A DNA stretch of 64,000 nucleotides. It comes from Paenibacillus eucommiae (lineage in GTDB: Bacteria; Bacillota; Bacilli; Paenibacillales; NBRC-103111). Both the position numbers and the translations under genes were made by a program. Shown here piece after piece: positions 25,516 through 34,299 of the stretch. The stretch covers positions 1 to 64,000 of the forward strand of contig NZ_JAGGLB010000010.1 in the NCBI RefSeq assembly GCF_017874215.1. Direction: 5' to 3'. The notes below the pieces were generated by a model that worked only from the letters and a program-made list of their open reading frames with translations, did no database searches and was not told the DNA's origin. Each line of letters begins with the position of its first letter. Position 1 is the stretch's first letter.

Positions 25516-27210
25516 ATGGACAAATTCAGAAAATCATCGCTGCTGCTCGTGCTTCTCGTAATCGTCTTATTGGCGGGCTGTAACGGAAAAAATGACGCAA
25601 CCGGAAATGCAAACGATACCGGCTCTAGTAATGCAAGCCCAACTGCAACTACTTCCGCATCCACAGCAGATTTAGCCTTTAAGAACGGCAAATACGATCC
25701 GCCGATTGAGATCAGCACCGTATTAATGCCGAAGAAATACACCAAGGGTGATACCCAGGAGAACAATGTCCATGATCGCTGGATGCTGGAGCAATTCGGT
25801 ATCAAGCACAAAGATACCTGGTACCCGGCCGGTAACGATCAGTACAGACAGAAGCTGCAGCTTGCTGTTGCCTCTGGTGAGAAGCTGCCTGATTTCGTCA
25901 TGGTACCTACCGACCCAGTACTAACCAACCAATTGATCGATTCCGGCCAGTTTGTCGCAATCGACGAGCTGTTTGCCAAGTACGCCAACCAAATTCTCAA
26001 AGACCATGCCACTCAGCATCCGGAATTGTGGTATCCCTTTACGAAGGATGGTAAGAAATACAGCCTGCCGATCCTTGAATATACGGACAATGACAACACA
26101 CTTCTATGGCTCCGTGAAGACTGGATGGAAAAGCTGAATCTTCAGGCTCCTAAGACCATAGCCGACTTAGAGAACATCATGGACCAATTCAAGAACAAAA
26201 ACCCGGACGGATTGGCCCCCAAGGACGTCTATCCGCTCGCAATCTCCTTAAAAAACAATACGAACACATGGATGGGCGGGCTCGACTGGCTGTTCGGAGC
26301 ATATGGAACGGTTCAGGAGCAATGGAACAAAGATGCTAATGGCAATCTGGAATACGGTTCCATCCATCCGGGAGCCAAGCAAGCACTTGCCAAGCTGCAA
26401 GAATGGACGGACAAAGGCTATATTCATCCCGATTCGGCTTTGTGGGATGAGGGGAAATCAGCTGAAATCTGGACCAAAGGAAATGCTGGCATTTTGCCGG
26501 GAGCCAACTGGGTTCCGGACTGGCCGGCTCCAGATTTGTTGAAAAACGTAAAAGGCTCCAAGTTTAAAGCCTATCCTGTTCCTGCAGGTCCGGATGGACT
26601 AATGGGCACCAAATGGCAAAACTCCGGTGTTAACAGCAGCTTCATGATTAATAAAGATGCTGAGCATCCGGAAGCGATTTTCATATATTACAACTATCTG
26701 TTAGACAACCTGGCCAATCCGTCCATCGGCAGCAAATTCGAATACGGCTTTGCCCAAGGGTATGATTGGGATACCGTAGATGGACAGCCTACCAGCAACA
26801 AAGATAAAATCAAAGATTTCAATAATGACTTCCCGTTCATAACAGGACCGGCGCGAATTCCAGATCTATACATGCAAACGCTCGTAAAGCTTGCGGACGG
26901 CAATGCGCCGGTTACCCCTTATGAGAAGCAGCTTGCAGAGTTCCGGAAACCGGAAAACTGGTACGCTGCGAAAGTGGTCATGTCACAAGCGGACATCCGC
27001 AAGCAAAATTATTTTACCGGCGCGGCTACTCCAACGATGATCTCGAAATGGAATCTTCTTCGCCAGTCCGAGCTGGAAACGTTCAACAAAATCATCTATG
27101 GCAAGCTGCCGGTTGACGCGTTTGACAAATTCGTTGCCAACTGGAAAGCAAATGGCGGTGAGCAGGTCACGAAGGAAGTTAACGATTGGTTGAAATCCGT
27201 AGCTCAATAA
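25516..27210 (+). CDS. Extracellular sugar-binding lipoprotein, LplA-like, 564 aa
   Basis: The lipoprotein signal ends in lipobox LAGC (Cys22), followed by a Ser/Thr/Ala-rich linker. The mature protein follows the LplA-type fold: LLWLREDWMEKLNLQAPKTI near 200, GLDWLFGAYGTVQEQWNKD near 255, and a C-terminal domain ending ANGGEQVTKEVNDWLKSVAQ. CCGTAGGGGGAAAC lies before the ATG. It supplies ligand to the permeases encoded at 20001-21839. A copy of repeat R follows the stop codon and provides a terminator-like hairpin. Confidence 0.93.
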   Translation: MDKFRKSSLLLVLLVIVLLAGCNGKNDATGNANDTGSSNASPTATTSASTADLAFKNGKYDPPIEISTVLMPKKYTKGDTQENNVHDRWMLEQFGIKHKDTWYPAGNDQYRQKLQLAVASGEKLPDFVMVPTDPVLTNQLIDSGQFVAIDELFAKYANQILKDHATQHPELWYPFTKDGKKYSLPILEYTDNDNTLLWLREDWMEKLNLQAPKTIADLENIMDQFKNKNPDGLAPKDVYPLAISLKNNTNTWMGGLDWLFGAYGTVQEQWNKDANGNLEYGSIHPGAKQALAKLQEWTDKGYIHPDSALWDEGKSAEIWTKGNAGILPGANWVPDWPAPDLLKNVKGSKFKAYPVPAGPDGLMGTKWQNSGVNSSFMINKDAEHPEAIFIYYNYLLDNLANPSIGSKFEYGFAQGYDWDTVDGQPTSNKDKIKDFNNDFPFITGPARIPDLYMQTLVKLADGNAPVTPYEKQLAEFRKPENWYAAKVVMSQADIRKQNYFTGAATPTMISKWNLLRQSELETFNKIIYGKLPVDAFDKFVANWKANGGEQVTKEVNDWLKSVAQ

Positions 27211-27213
27211 TTG

Positions 27214-27333
27214 AGAAGGACGCCTTGCGGGGCGTCCTTTGATGTGCGTGTTCGTTATGTTGGTGGTTAGGGGAGGGAATGGCTGTGGGCTCCAGCCGCT
27301 GTTAAAGATTTGTTTCCTTGAATGGAATGGATG
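27214..27333 (+). repeat. Hairpin repeat R, copy 3 (truncated)
   Basis: It begins right after the binding-protein stop with GGACGCCTTGCGGGGCGTCC, which itself is a terminator-like hairpin with a short T run, and matches the left half of the other copies through GAATGGAATGGATGTA, then stops. The right half is missing; the 3' end of the convergent glycosidase gene lies in its place and uses the repeat's TTAAAGATTTG as its stop codon. Confidence 0.85.
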
Positions 27334-30073
27334 TAATAGTTACAGGACCCATCAACCCAGAGGGAAGTAGCGCCTGATTATACGCATTAGCCAGACTATT
27401 TGTTACGCGCAGGCTTAACTTATTGCTTCCTCTATGAAGGACTTCCGCCATAATCGAGATTTGGTACGGACTCCACATTCGGGTGCCGATGTACACATCA
27501 TTGACGAAAATTTCAGCAATCTCCTGAACCTCACCTAAATCCAGACGAATCTGGCAACCAGGTTTATGCGCAGACTCAGACTCAGACTCAGACTCAACCT
27601 CAATTTCAAACTCAGATTCAAATTCAGATTCAAGCTCAAGTTCAAGATCAGTAAGATCAAAAGTAGTCTCGTAAACAACCGATCCCGAAAAATGCTCCAT
27701 CCCCTTCCATTCCGTCCAGGATTTCAATGTAGCCGATTGAACTGACTGCGCCCCGGTTAAAGCAGCTGCCACGGCCGTCCATCCCTCTTTAAGCTCCAGT
27801 AGAAGTCCCTGATGTTCCGTGCCTTTAATCGGACGTTGTTCCCCGGCCTCACTTTGATCCTCCAAAACTGGCTGCTGATCTGGGTTCACATAATATATGA
27901 CGCTTTCCCTTCTATCCAAACGAATTGGAAAGCTTACACTATCCGCATCCATATTGGAGATGGACTGCTTCTCAATAGAAGCATGCCATGGGCTCCATTT
28001 CTCAACCCTTCCACAAACCGCCAGATCCATCATGCCCTCATAGCTTTCCTCACCCTCGTTGACCAAAAGATACCAATGCCTGTCACCCTTGCGAATATGA
28101 CTCACACGAAGGAATCCAGCGGATGGCTGTAACCGCACATCACACTTTACACATTGATCCACGGCAGCAATCACTTCTTCCACCGAAGTAATCTCAACGG
28201 CTTTTTTTAGCGGGGAAATATTTGAATCATTTAAACTGTTTGAACTGTTTGAATCATGTGAAGTACTGGAGGTACTGGAATTATTGGAAGCATTGCCTTC
28301 GGTTCGCCAAACAATAACCTTGCCCCCCTGATTGCTGAACTCCTGCAGCTTAGCATGTGTTTCTTCACTATAACGTTCAGGAGCTTCCACTACGATAACG
28401 CTGTAGCTTTGCCTGGCAATTTCTATAGAACCACCACGAAGCTGGCAGGACGAGACGAACAAAGCCTCCTCCAGGTAGTTAAATTCAATCTGATTCTCAT
28501 ACAAAGGTTTGACGATTTGCCACGGTAAAAAGTCTTCCTCACACAACACAGCTATTGGAGTCACATTCACACCGTCCGTCATCAGCCAGCTCATTCTTTT
28601 TATATAATTGCTGATCTCCTTATAATGCGGCCACCAGGGGCTGTTCGGCCCGACATCCGGCGGTCTTTCGTTCTTTCGTTCACCTAAGATGGAGTAGTAG
28701 AAAGCATGCGGAATCAACAGATTGGTTCCCCTGACAAACAACCAGTCCATGTACCATTTCATTTCATCCGGACTGAAGTTCCAGCCGATATTGTTTTTGC
28801 CGCAGGCACCGAAGCATTCATTGGCGTTCCTTCTTCTTCCCCTGTGCCTCGCAGAATCGGAAGCGCACTTGGCCATTGTACTGTGCGGGCCGTCAAGCAT
28901 TTTCCCCTCTGCCGGCTCAATGTACCTCCACACGACATCCTGACCCGGCAACTGGAAATGCTCAAGCAGCCCAATATCTCCGCTTCCCCCTGGATGCCCT
29001 GTCAACTGAACACCGTGCTCCTCACACCATCTGGATAGCGGCCTGTAGTAGCTCTCAGTAAGCTTGCTATTTACTGCTTTGCTGTAGGCTCGACGAATGG
29101 CATCCGTCTCCTCCACGGCTTCCAGCCAAAGAACGGGCAGCTCGGCTTCCCTGAATCCAAAGCTTTGTACATAAGTCAGAAAACCGTTCGTCCAAGGTTG
29201 AAGGGATGGAAGAGCCCCTCTGCCCAGCATATTCGGTTCATCTGTAAACATCGCTTTAATTACACTGCCGAAATAAGGTTTTAGCCGCTCGTAATATTTC
29301 TCATGGGTAAGCCGGATGAACGTTTCTGTAGCCTGCGGATTTAATAAATCTGCTGCAGGAGGAGCTCCTGCCTCTCCGTCATCCTGCCCGAAATGAACCC
29401 CGCGAATAGTCCCCATGGAGAACACCTCACTAAAAAACACCACAGACCAATCCTGGTCATCAGGAGGTACAAATCTTACCACGATGCCTGAAGCTCCTGC
29501 TCCTGCTTCTGTTCCTGCCTCGATATCAAGTAGAATCGTCTGTTTTATATCGATTTTACCCGCAGCCGTTTTCACAATGGCTTGTGCGGAGACGCATATG
29601 TCTCCCGCTCCCTCTACCTCTGCCTCTACCCCCTCCAATGGAAGGCTACAGGATGGAAGGGTATAGATCGGTTCGTTGCCACAGCGGAGCTCGGTCATTT
29701 TCAGTCCCTTACTGGCATAAGCAGGATTAGCCTTCACCACCATCCCCATAGCAGATCCGGAAGGATACATCGCTTCATCATATAAAAAAACGACCATCTC
29801 CTGTTTTTCCGCTTCTCTCACAGCAGTCTCCACCATTTGTAAATAAATCTCTGACATATAGGGAATGGTTTCGGGCAGTCCAAGCCGCGGATGGATCACA
29901 AAGCCCATAACTCCTTTATCCTTGAAATCCTGTATTTGGCGAAGCAGCTCACTTTCCTTAAGCTCATCATTCCAAAACCAGAATGGAATCGGAGTAAACT
30001 CATCGCTGGGTTGAAGAAACTCCCTTTGTAAAACTCCATCCGCTCCATCTTCCACACTTTTTTCAAGCAGCAT
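27302..30073 (-). CDS. Putative glycoside hydrolase, GH106-like, 923 aa
   Basis: The N-terminal region (TPIPFWFWNDELKESELLRQ, then FVIHPRLGLPETIPYMS and VFLYDEAMYPSG) is typical of large bacterial glycosidases annotated near alpha-L-rhamnosidases (GH106); conserved acids occur in MFTDEP and DEAMYPSG. A C-terminal jelly-roll sugar-binding domain is seen in LDLGEVQEIAEIFVNDVYIG. No signal peptide, so likely cytoplasmic, acting on imported oligosaccharide. The ATG at 30073 has TGGAGGG upstream; the ATG at 30112 has none. Two odd low-complexity inserts occur: a Ser/Asn run (NASNNSSTSSTSHDSNSSNS) and a Glu/Ser run from six-base repeats at 27571-27650. The last ten residues and stop are encoded inside repeat R copy 3. 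Family assignment is moderate. Confidence 0.65.
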   Translation of the reverse strand: MLLEKSVEDGADGVLQREFLQPSDEFTPIPFWFWNDELKESELLRQIQDFKDKGVMGFVIHPRLGLPETIPYMSEIYLQMVETAVREAEKQEMVVFLYDEAMYPSGSAMGMVVKANPAYASKGLKMTELRCGNEPIYTLPSCSLPLEGVEAEVEGAGDICVSAQAIVKTAAGKIDIKQTILLDIEAGTEAGAGASGIVVRFVPPDDQDWSVVFFSEVFSMGTIRGVHFGQDDGEAGAPPAADLLNPQATETFIRLTHEKYYERLKPYFGSVIKAMFTDEPNMLGRGALPSLQPWTNGFLTYVQSFGFREAELPVLWLEAVEETDAIRRAYSKAVNSKLTESYYRPLSRWCEEHGVQLTGHPGGSGDIGLLEHFQLPGQDVVWRYIEPAEGKMLDGPHSTMAKCASDSARHRGRRRNANECFGACGKNNIGWNFSPDEMKWYMDWLFVRGTNLLIPHAFYYSILGERKNERPPDVGPNSPWWPHYKEISNYIKRMSWLMTDGVNVTPIAVLCEEDFLPWQIVKPLYENQIEFNYLEEALFVSSCQLRGGSIEIARQSYSVIVVEAPERYSEETHAKLQEFSNQGGKVIVWRTEGNASNNSSTSSTSHDSNSSNSLNDSNISPLKKAVEITSVEEVIAAVDQCVKCDVRLQPSAGFLRVSHIRKGDRHWYLLVNEGEESYEGMMDLAVCGRVEKWSPWHASIEKQSISNMDADSVSFPIRLDRRESVIYYVNPDQQPVLEDQSEAGEQRPIKGTEHQGLLLELKEGWTAVAAALTGAQSVQSATLKSWTEWKGMEHFSGSVVYETTFDLTDLELELESEFESEFEIEVESESESESAHKPGCQIRLDLGEVQEIAEIFVNDVYIGTRMWSPYQISIMAEVLHRGSNKLSLRVTNSLANAYNQALLPSGLMGPVTITSIPFKETNL

Positions 30074-30288
30074 ATTTTCCCTCCATAGGATCTCTGGATC
30101 CATTAATACCATCCATTAATACCCTTAATGTTACATCGGAAAATCCTAGCAAAGATATAGTTGATCAGGACTTCTGTATTGCCGATCTGGTCATATGCAG
30201 CAGCTTACAGCCTACAACGCAATAACAAGGCAAAAGCCATTCCCAGAAAAGCACCAGAAACAGCCATCATGACTATATATTAAGCACG

Positions 30289-31323
30289 TTAATCTTCCAT
30301 GCTATTATTCATTTCCCTATACCTTCCAGGTGAGCAACCAACCCTCCGGCCAAACAATTTATTGAAAAATGTAGCATCTTCATAACCAATGGCTGCTGCC
30401 ACGGCTGCAATCGTTTCATCTGTCTCGGCTAGCAGGCATTTTGCCCTTTCAATCCTCAGCCGGTGAACATACTCGATCACACTGCAGTCGTTATATCGCT
30501 TAAATTGCCTATTCAACTGCCTAATGCCGATATGAAATAATTTGGAGATATCTGTCAATGCAATTTTGCTGTCATAGTGCCTTTCCAAATATCCGCAGAT
30601 ACGTTTAACGAGCAATTCGCTGCGTGAAGAAAAGGACGGTGCTGTCAGTACAGTGGTCCCCTGCTCTAGTTCCCGTTCTTGTACTTCATAATACCTGGAA
30701 AGCCGAATCAACAGCTCCACCATCTTCAATTGCACAAGAGCGCGGTAGCCAGAAACCCGCTTCTCCATTTCTTCAAGCATATCGCCAAAAATAAACAGCA
30801 GCCTATCCGCTGCCTCTCCCCGTAAATTCAACTTGTGGTGGAATCGCTTATCTTTATGAAGAAACGGCTGCACATAGAAGAAATCCATGGAATGGATCAT
30901 GTCCAATTGTTGCAGCAGCGACTGCTGAATGAGACCAGGATGAAACAAACAATTGATAATCTCCATCTGCTGCCCCGCCTGCAATTCATACCCGTGCATT
31001 TCTCCGGGATTAATAATAAAAACATCACCCGCTCTTACATCATAGGAAATATCCTCGTATTTATGAGTGGCGAAGCCTTCAACGACAAAAATCATCTCAA
31101 CAAAGTCGTGACCATGAAGACCGGGACTATCCTGGGCATCATGCACATTTTTTTGGATCCAGAAAGGAAAGTCTTCGGCAACCGCATAATTTTCAAGCAG
31201 CTTGGTGCTTACCGGCAATAAACGAACGTCAAATCGCTCTTCCATTACTGAGGCCCACAAGCTGAGATCAGCAGCTGATCCCAGTGAAAATTTAACTTCG
31301 CTATGAAACTCCCCATTCTTCAT
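30289..31323 (-). CDS. AraC-family regulator with cupin sensor domain, 344 aa
   Basis: The N-terminal cupin (about residues 70-160) has HGHDFVEMIFVVEGFATHKY and DVFIINPGEMHGYE, the usual sugar-binding AraC sensor. The C-terminal HTH pair is IALTDISKLFHIGIRQLNRQ and TIAAVAAAIGYEDATFFNKL, ending CSPGRYREM. It lies upstream of the GH106-like gene on the same strand (215-base gap) and probably controls it. The ribosome site GGGGA is unusually close to the ATG, so an internal start (for example Met27) cannot be excluded. The gap 30074-30288 shows only a 22-codon hydrophobic frame. Confidence 0.9.
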   Translation of the reverse strand: MKNGEFHSEVKFSLGSAADLSLWASVMEERFDVRLLPVSTKLLENYAVAEDFPFWIQKNVHDAQDSPGLHGHDFVEMIFVVEGFATHKYEDISYDVRAGDVFIINPGEMHGYELQAGQQMEIINCLFHPGLIQQSLLQQLDMIHSMDFFYVQPFLHKDKRFHHKLNLRGEAADRLLFIFGDMLEEMEKRVSGYRALVQLKMVELLIRLSRYYEVQERELEQGTTVLTAPSFSSRSELLVKRICGYLERHYDSKIALTDISKLFHIGIRQLNRQFKRYNDCSVIEYVHRLRIERAKCLLAETDETIAAVAAAIGYEDATFFNKLFGRRVGCSPGRYREMNNSMED

Positions 31324-31326
31324 TCC

Positions 31327-31362
31327 CCTTTTCTAGCTTTTCTAGCTTTTCTAGCTTTTCTA
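31327..31362. repeat. 9-bp tandem repeat before the AraC gene
   Basis: CTAGCTTTT is repeated four times in a row in the leader just upstream of the AraC start at 31323; the last copy runs into CTAGAGCC. Confidence 0.85.
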
Positions 31363-31431
31363 GAGCCATACCTGCACATTTTACAGCTATTATACCATTT
31401 TAATTATGAATATCACTGTTTCTCCGCATCC

Positions 31432-31740
31432 CTATCCCTGAAAATTATCCCGCCACTTCAGCCAGCGATTTTCCAGAAAACGCACCAGTGAATCGGAGAG
31501 CTTACCTACAATCGCAAATATTACAATACCTGATAAAACGATCGTCGTCTGCGAGAACTGCCTGGCTTCCTGAATCATGTTGCCGATCCCCGCATTGGAG
31601 CCCATCATCTCCGCAACTACAATGCCCAGCCAGGAAACTCCAAGGGACAGACGAACACCCAACAAAATATTGGGAAGCGCCGAAGGGACAATCAGCTTGG
31701 TAATCTGCTTCCATTTGGAAAATTGCAGCACACTGGTCAT
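31432..31740 (-). pseudogene. Truncated SsuC/TauC-type ABC permease (C-terminal fragment)
   Basis: About 100 residues match the C-terminal part of binding-protein-dependent permeases for sulfonate/nitrate/taurine: the EAA-like region KLIVPSALPNILLGVRLSLG is followed by SWLGIVVAEMMGSNAGIGNM and a final membrane segment. A full gene would have about 150 more N-terminal residues; none are found upstream, where the sequence turns into the lasso gene leader. No start signal is visible. It is a remnant of a lost operon. Confidence 0.75.
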
Positions 31741-31893
31741 TGGAGTGATTCAAATTCCTCCCCTTTAATGCGACTTTTGGCCTACTTCATATTAATGAAG
31801 CAGTGTTCTTTTAAACGAATGTTTTATTGGATTTATTGAATCGATTTATTGATAAAGTAGGTCTATATTCCCTTAAAAATAACCGGGTTTGTA

Positions 31894-31934
31894 GTTACAA
31901 AAGAGTAAGGATATGGTACAATCTGTTCATATCC
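31894..31934 (+). promoter_or_regulatory. Lasso cluster promoter with overlapping inverted repeat
   Basis: A TACAAT -10 (31917-31922) lies 17 bases after a weak -35 GTTACA (31894-31899). The inverted repeat GGATATG (31909-31915) / CATATCC (31928-31934) straddles the -10 and is a plausible repressor site. It is 60 bases upstream of the cyclase gene start. Confidence 0.5.
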
Positions 31935-31981
31935 AACTGTTTTTTATTAAGAACTACAATCGTTAAATAAAGCGGGGCGAA

Positions 31982-33922
31982 ATGTTGAGCTTGATTGCTG
32001 GTATCCTTGACCTGAATGATGAATATTCATCTGGTGAAACGATAGTGCATATGATGAAAGCGCTGCGGAAATATCCTGCAGACGAAGTGAATATTTGGCG
32101 CGGTAATTGCCTGTCAATGGGCTGCCATGCACAATGGGTTACACCAGAGTCCATCAACGAGGTTCTTCCTCGTTATGATGTAAACAGAGAGCTTGTTATT
32201 ACGGCTGATGCCATAATCGACAATAGGAAGCAACTATGCGATCAGTTGGAAATTGAATATTCCACAAGGAAAACAATTACAGATTCCGAACTTATTCTCG
32301 CTGCCTACATGAAGTGGGGAAAGAGTACTCCGAAGTATTTGATAGGTGATTACGCCTTTATCATCTGGGATAAACGCCGCCAACAGCTTTTTGGAGCACG
32401 TGACTTGTTAGGCAGACGAACGTTGTATTATCATCATGTATCGACCCGCTTCGCTTTCTGTACAGTTATTAATCCTTTATTTGTAGTACCCGGCATACAT
32501 AAAAAGCTAAATGAATCATGGTTTGCAGAATTTTTGGCCATTCCTATGATGTTGGATACAATCGACGTTCACTCCACTGTTTATGAAGATATTAAGCAAC
32601 TGCCGCCCGCCCATTCCTTTACAGTGGCAGAGGGAGTCGTCACGATTGAGCAATACGATGAATTGGCAGCATCGTCCCATAAGCTTAAGCTGCAGACGAA
32701 TGGCGATTACGTGGATGCTTTTAGAGAGGTCTTCCAAGAGGCTGTTCAATCAAAGCTGCGAACGTATCGCCAGGTTGGCGTGAGATTAAGCGGTGGGCTG
32801 GATTCTGGCGCCGTTGCAAGCTTCGCAGCGAAACCGCTTCTTCAGGAAGGCAAGGTGTTGCATGCCTTCAGTTATATCCCATCAGCAAATTTCGAGGATT
32901 GGACGCCGAAAAGTCTTATTGCAAACGAAACCCCCTACATCCAGGAATCAGCCCGGTATATTGGCAATATTAAAGAAAACTATTTAGCCTTTGAAGGCCG
33001 TAATGCGATCAGCGAGATGGATACCATGCTGGAGCTGATGGAGGGGCCTTATAAGTTTTTTGAAAACTCTTTTTGGTTGACGGGTATGCTGGAGAAGTCC
33101 CAAGAACAGAATGTAGGCGTTTTACTGAATGGGAGCCGTGGCAACTATACCATCTCATGGGGAGATCCCATTGATTATTACGCACGGTTATTTCGTACTC
33201 TGCGTTGGACGAATGTTTTTCAAGAATTAAACGACTATACACGGCTGATGAGAACGGGCAAATCTGTTGTTATCCCGATTATTGCCAAGCAAGCTTATGC
33301 CTATTTATTTAGATCGGCTCTTGCCAAGAAGAAGTCTAACATTCCGCTGGTTATTCATCCCGACTTTGCTGCTAGAACGAAGGTTATAGATAAGCTAATG
33401 CATCATCCTGTCGGACTCACGGCCTACGCTCCAGATGAGGTTACCGCAAGAAATAATCAATTTCAACGCTTTTCGGCATCTAACCACATAGGCACGTCGA
33501 CGACCAAGCTGTCATTGCCTTATGCAGTAAGTGAGCGTGATCCCACCAGTGATCCAAGAATTATTCGATTCTGCCTATCTTTGCCACACAATCAATATAT
33601 TCAACATGGAATCGATCGCTCCCTTATACGAAGATCGATGGAGGGTTACCTGCCCGATATGGTGAGGATGAATATTCACGCTAGGGGTGTACAGGGAGCG
33701 GATTGGATTTATCGGATGCTGCCGGATTGGGGAGAGTTCAGGGATCAATTGCACAAGCTTTGCAGAGATTCTAACGCCTCATACTATTTGAATGTTCCTC
33801 AAATCAAACAATCCCTTGAAAAGCTGGGAACGGAGCCAAAGCTCGAATATGCTTTTGATCTAGATGCCCGATTATTGATGCGCAGCTTGATCGCTTATCG
33901 CTTTATAAAGCAATTGTCCTAA
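31982..33922 (+). CDS. Lasso peptide macrolactam synthetase (asparagine synthetase-like C protein), 646 aa
   Basis: The protein has the two halves of asparagine synthetase B. The N-terminal half starts MLSLIAGILD without the catalytic Cys2 of true glutaminases and includes GDYAFIIWDKRRQQLFGARD. The C-terminal half has the ATP-binding PP-loop VRLSGGLDSGAVASFA (about residues 267-282). Missing Cys2 and position next to a lasso precursor gene fit the C protein, which adenylates the Asp9 side chain and joins it to the core N-terminus. The start at 31982 has only a GGGG-type ribosome site. The precursor gene follows after 30 bases, so the two are one transcript. It is closest in layout to paeninodin-type clusters, where C is also first. 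Confidence 0.88.
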   Translation: MLSLIAGILDLNDEYSSGETIVHMMKALRKYPADEVNIWRGNCLSMGCHAQWVTPESINEVLPRYDVNRELVITADAIIDNRKQLCDQLEIEYSTRKTITDSELILAAYMKWGKSTPKYLIGDYAFIIWDKRRQQLFGARDLLGRRTLYYHHVSTRFAFCTVINPLFVVPGIHKKLNESWFAEFLAIPMMLDTIDVHSTVYEDIKQLPPAHSFTVAEGVVTIEQYDELAASSHKLKLQTNGDYVDAFREVFQEAVQSKLRTYRQVGVRLSGGLDSGAVASFAAKPLLQEGKVLHAFSYIPSANFEDWTPKSLIANETPYIQESARYIGNIKENYLAFEGRNAISEMDTMLELMEGPYKFFENSFWLTGMLEKSQEQNVGVLLNGSRGNYTISWGDPIDYYARLFRTLRWTNVFQELNDYTRLMRTGKSVVIPIIAKQAYAYLFRSALAKKKSNIPLVIHPDFAARTKVIDKLMHHPVGLTAYAPDEVTARNNQFQRFSASNHIGTSTTKLSLPYAVSERDPTSDPRIIRFCLSLPHNQYIQHGIDRSLIRRSMEGYLPDMVRMNIHARGVQGADWIYRMLPDWGEFRDQLHKLCRDSNASYYLNVPQIKQSLEKLGTEPKLEYAFDLDARLLMRSLIAYRFIKQLS

Positions 33923-33951
33923 ATCGTTTTCTTGAAAGGAGGTGATTCTAT

Positions 33952-34107
33952 ATGACAAATCCTACGAAGCGGGAGTGGCAGCAGCCAACGTTGGAGGTTC
34001 TAACGGTACAGATGACGATGGGAGGACCGAATTGGTGTAATCCTGACGCGAACAATGACGGACATAATAACGCAATCAAGTGCGGTGCTATTCTTGATCC
34101 ATCATAA
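33952..34107 (+). CDS. Lasso peptide precursor, paeninodin-like, 51 aa
   Basis: A very strong ribosome site, AAAGGAGGTGA, precedes the ATG. The leader (residues 1-23) has WQQPTLEVLTV, matching the YxxPxL recognition motif with Trp for Tyr, and Thr22 at the -2 position before the predicted cut, so the core starts at Gly24. The core then has Gly1 and Asp9 (GGPNWCNPD), the spacing for the isopeptide ring, with Pro3, Pro8 and Asp9 as in paeninodin. Unlike paeninodin, Cys6 in the ring and Cys21 in the tail could form a disulfide like that of BI-32169 (Cys6-Cys19). The core is 28 residues and ends in Ser, the residue type phosphorylated in paeninodin. The cleavage site and crosslinks are inference from family rules. 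Confidence 0.85.
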   Translation: MTNPTKREWQQPTLEVLTVQMTMGGPNWCNPDANNDGHNNAIKCGAILDPS

Positions 34108-34137
34108 TCGGATAGGCACCCAAAGTTATTAGGAAGT

Positions 34138-34175
34138 AAAGCCCGTATACTTGTTCCGAGTATAAGGGCTTTTCT
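34138..34175 (+). terminator. Rho-independent terminator after lasso precursor gene
   Basis: AAGCCCGTATACTTG pairs with GAGTATAAGGGCTTTT (34158-34173) around a short loop, ending in T residues. It sits 30 bases past the precursor stop and probably lets the short upstream transcript accumulate relative to the exporter gene. Confidence 0.8.
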
Positions 34176-34299
34176 TCGATTACCGCTTTCGGCCTAACCC
34201 TTCAAAGTGAAATTAAATCTCTATGTTCTTGATGTAGCGAAGGATTAAGTTAATTGAAACGCTCATTGTAGAAGCGATCGAAGAAGGAGCTTAACGCCT

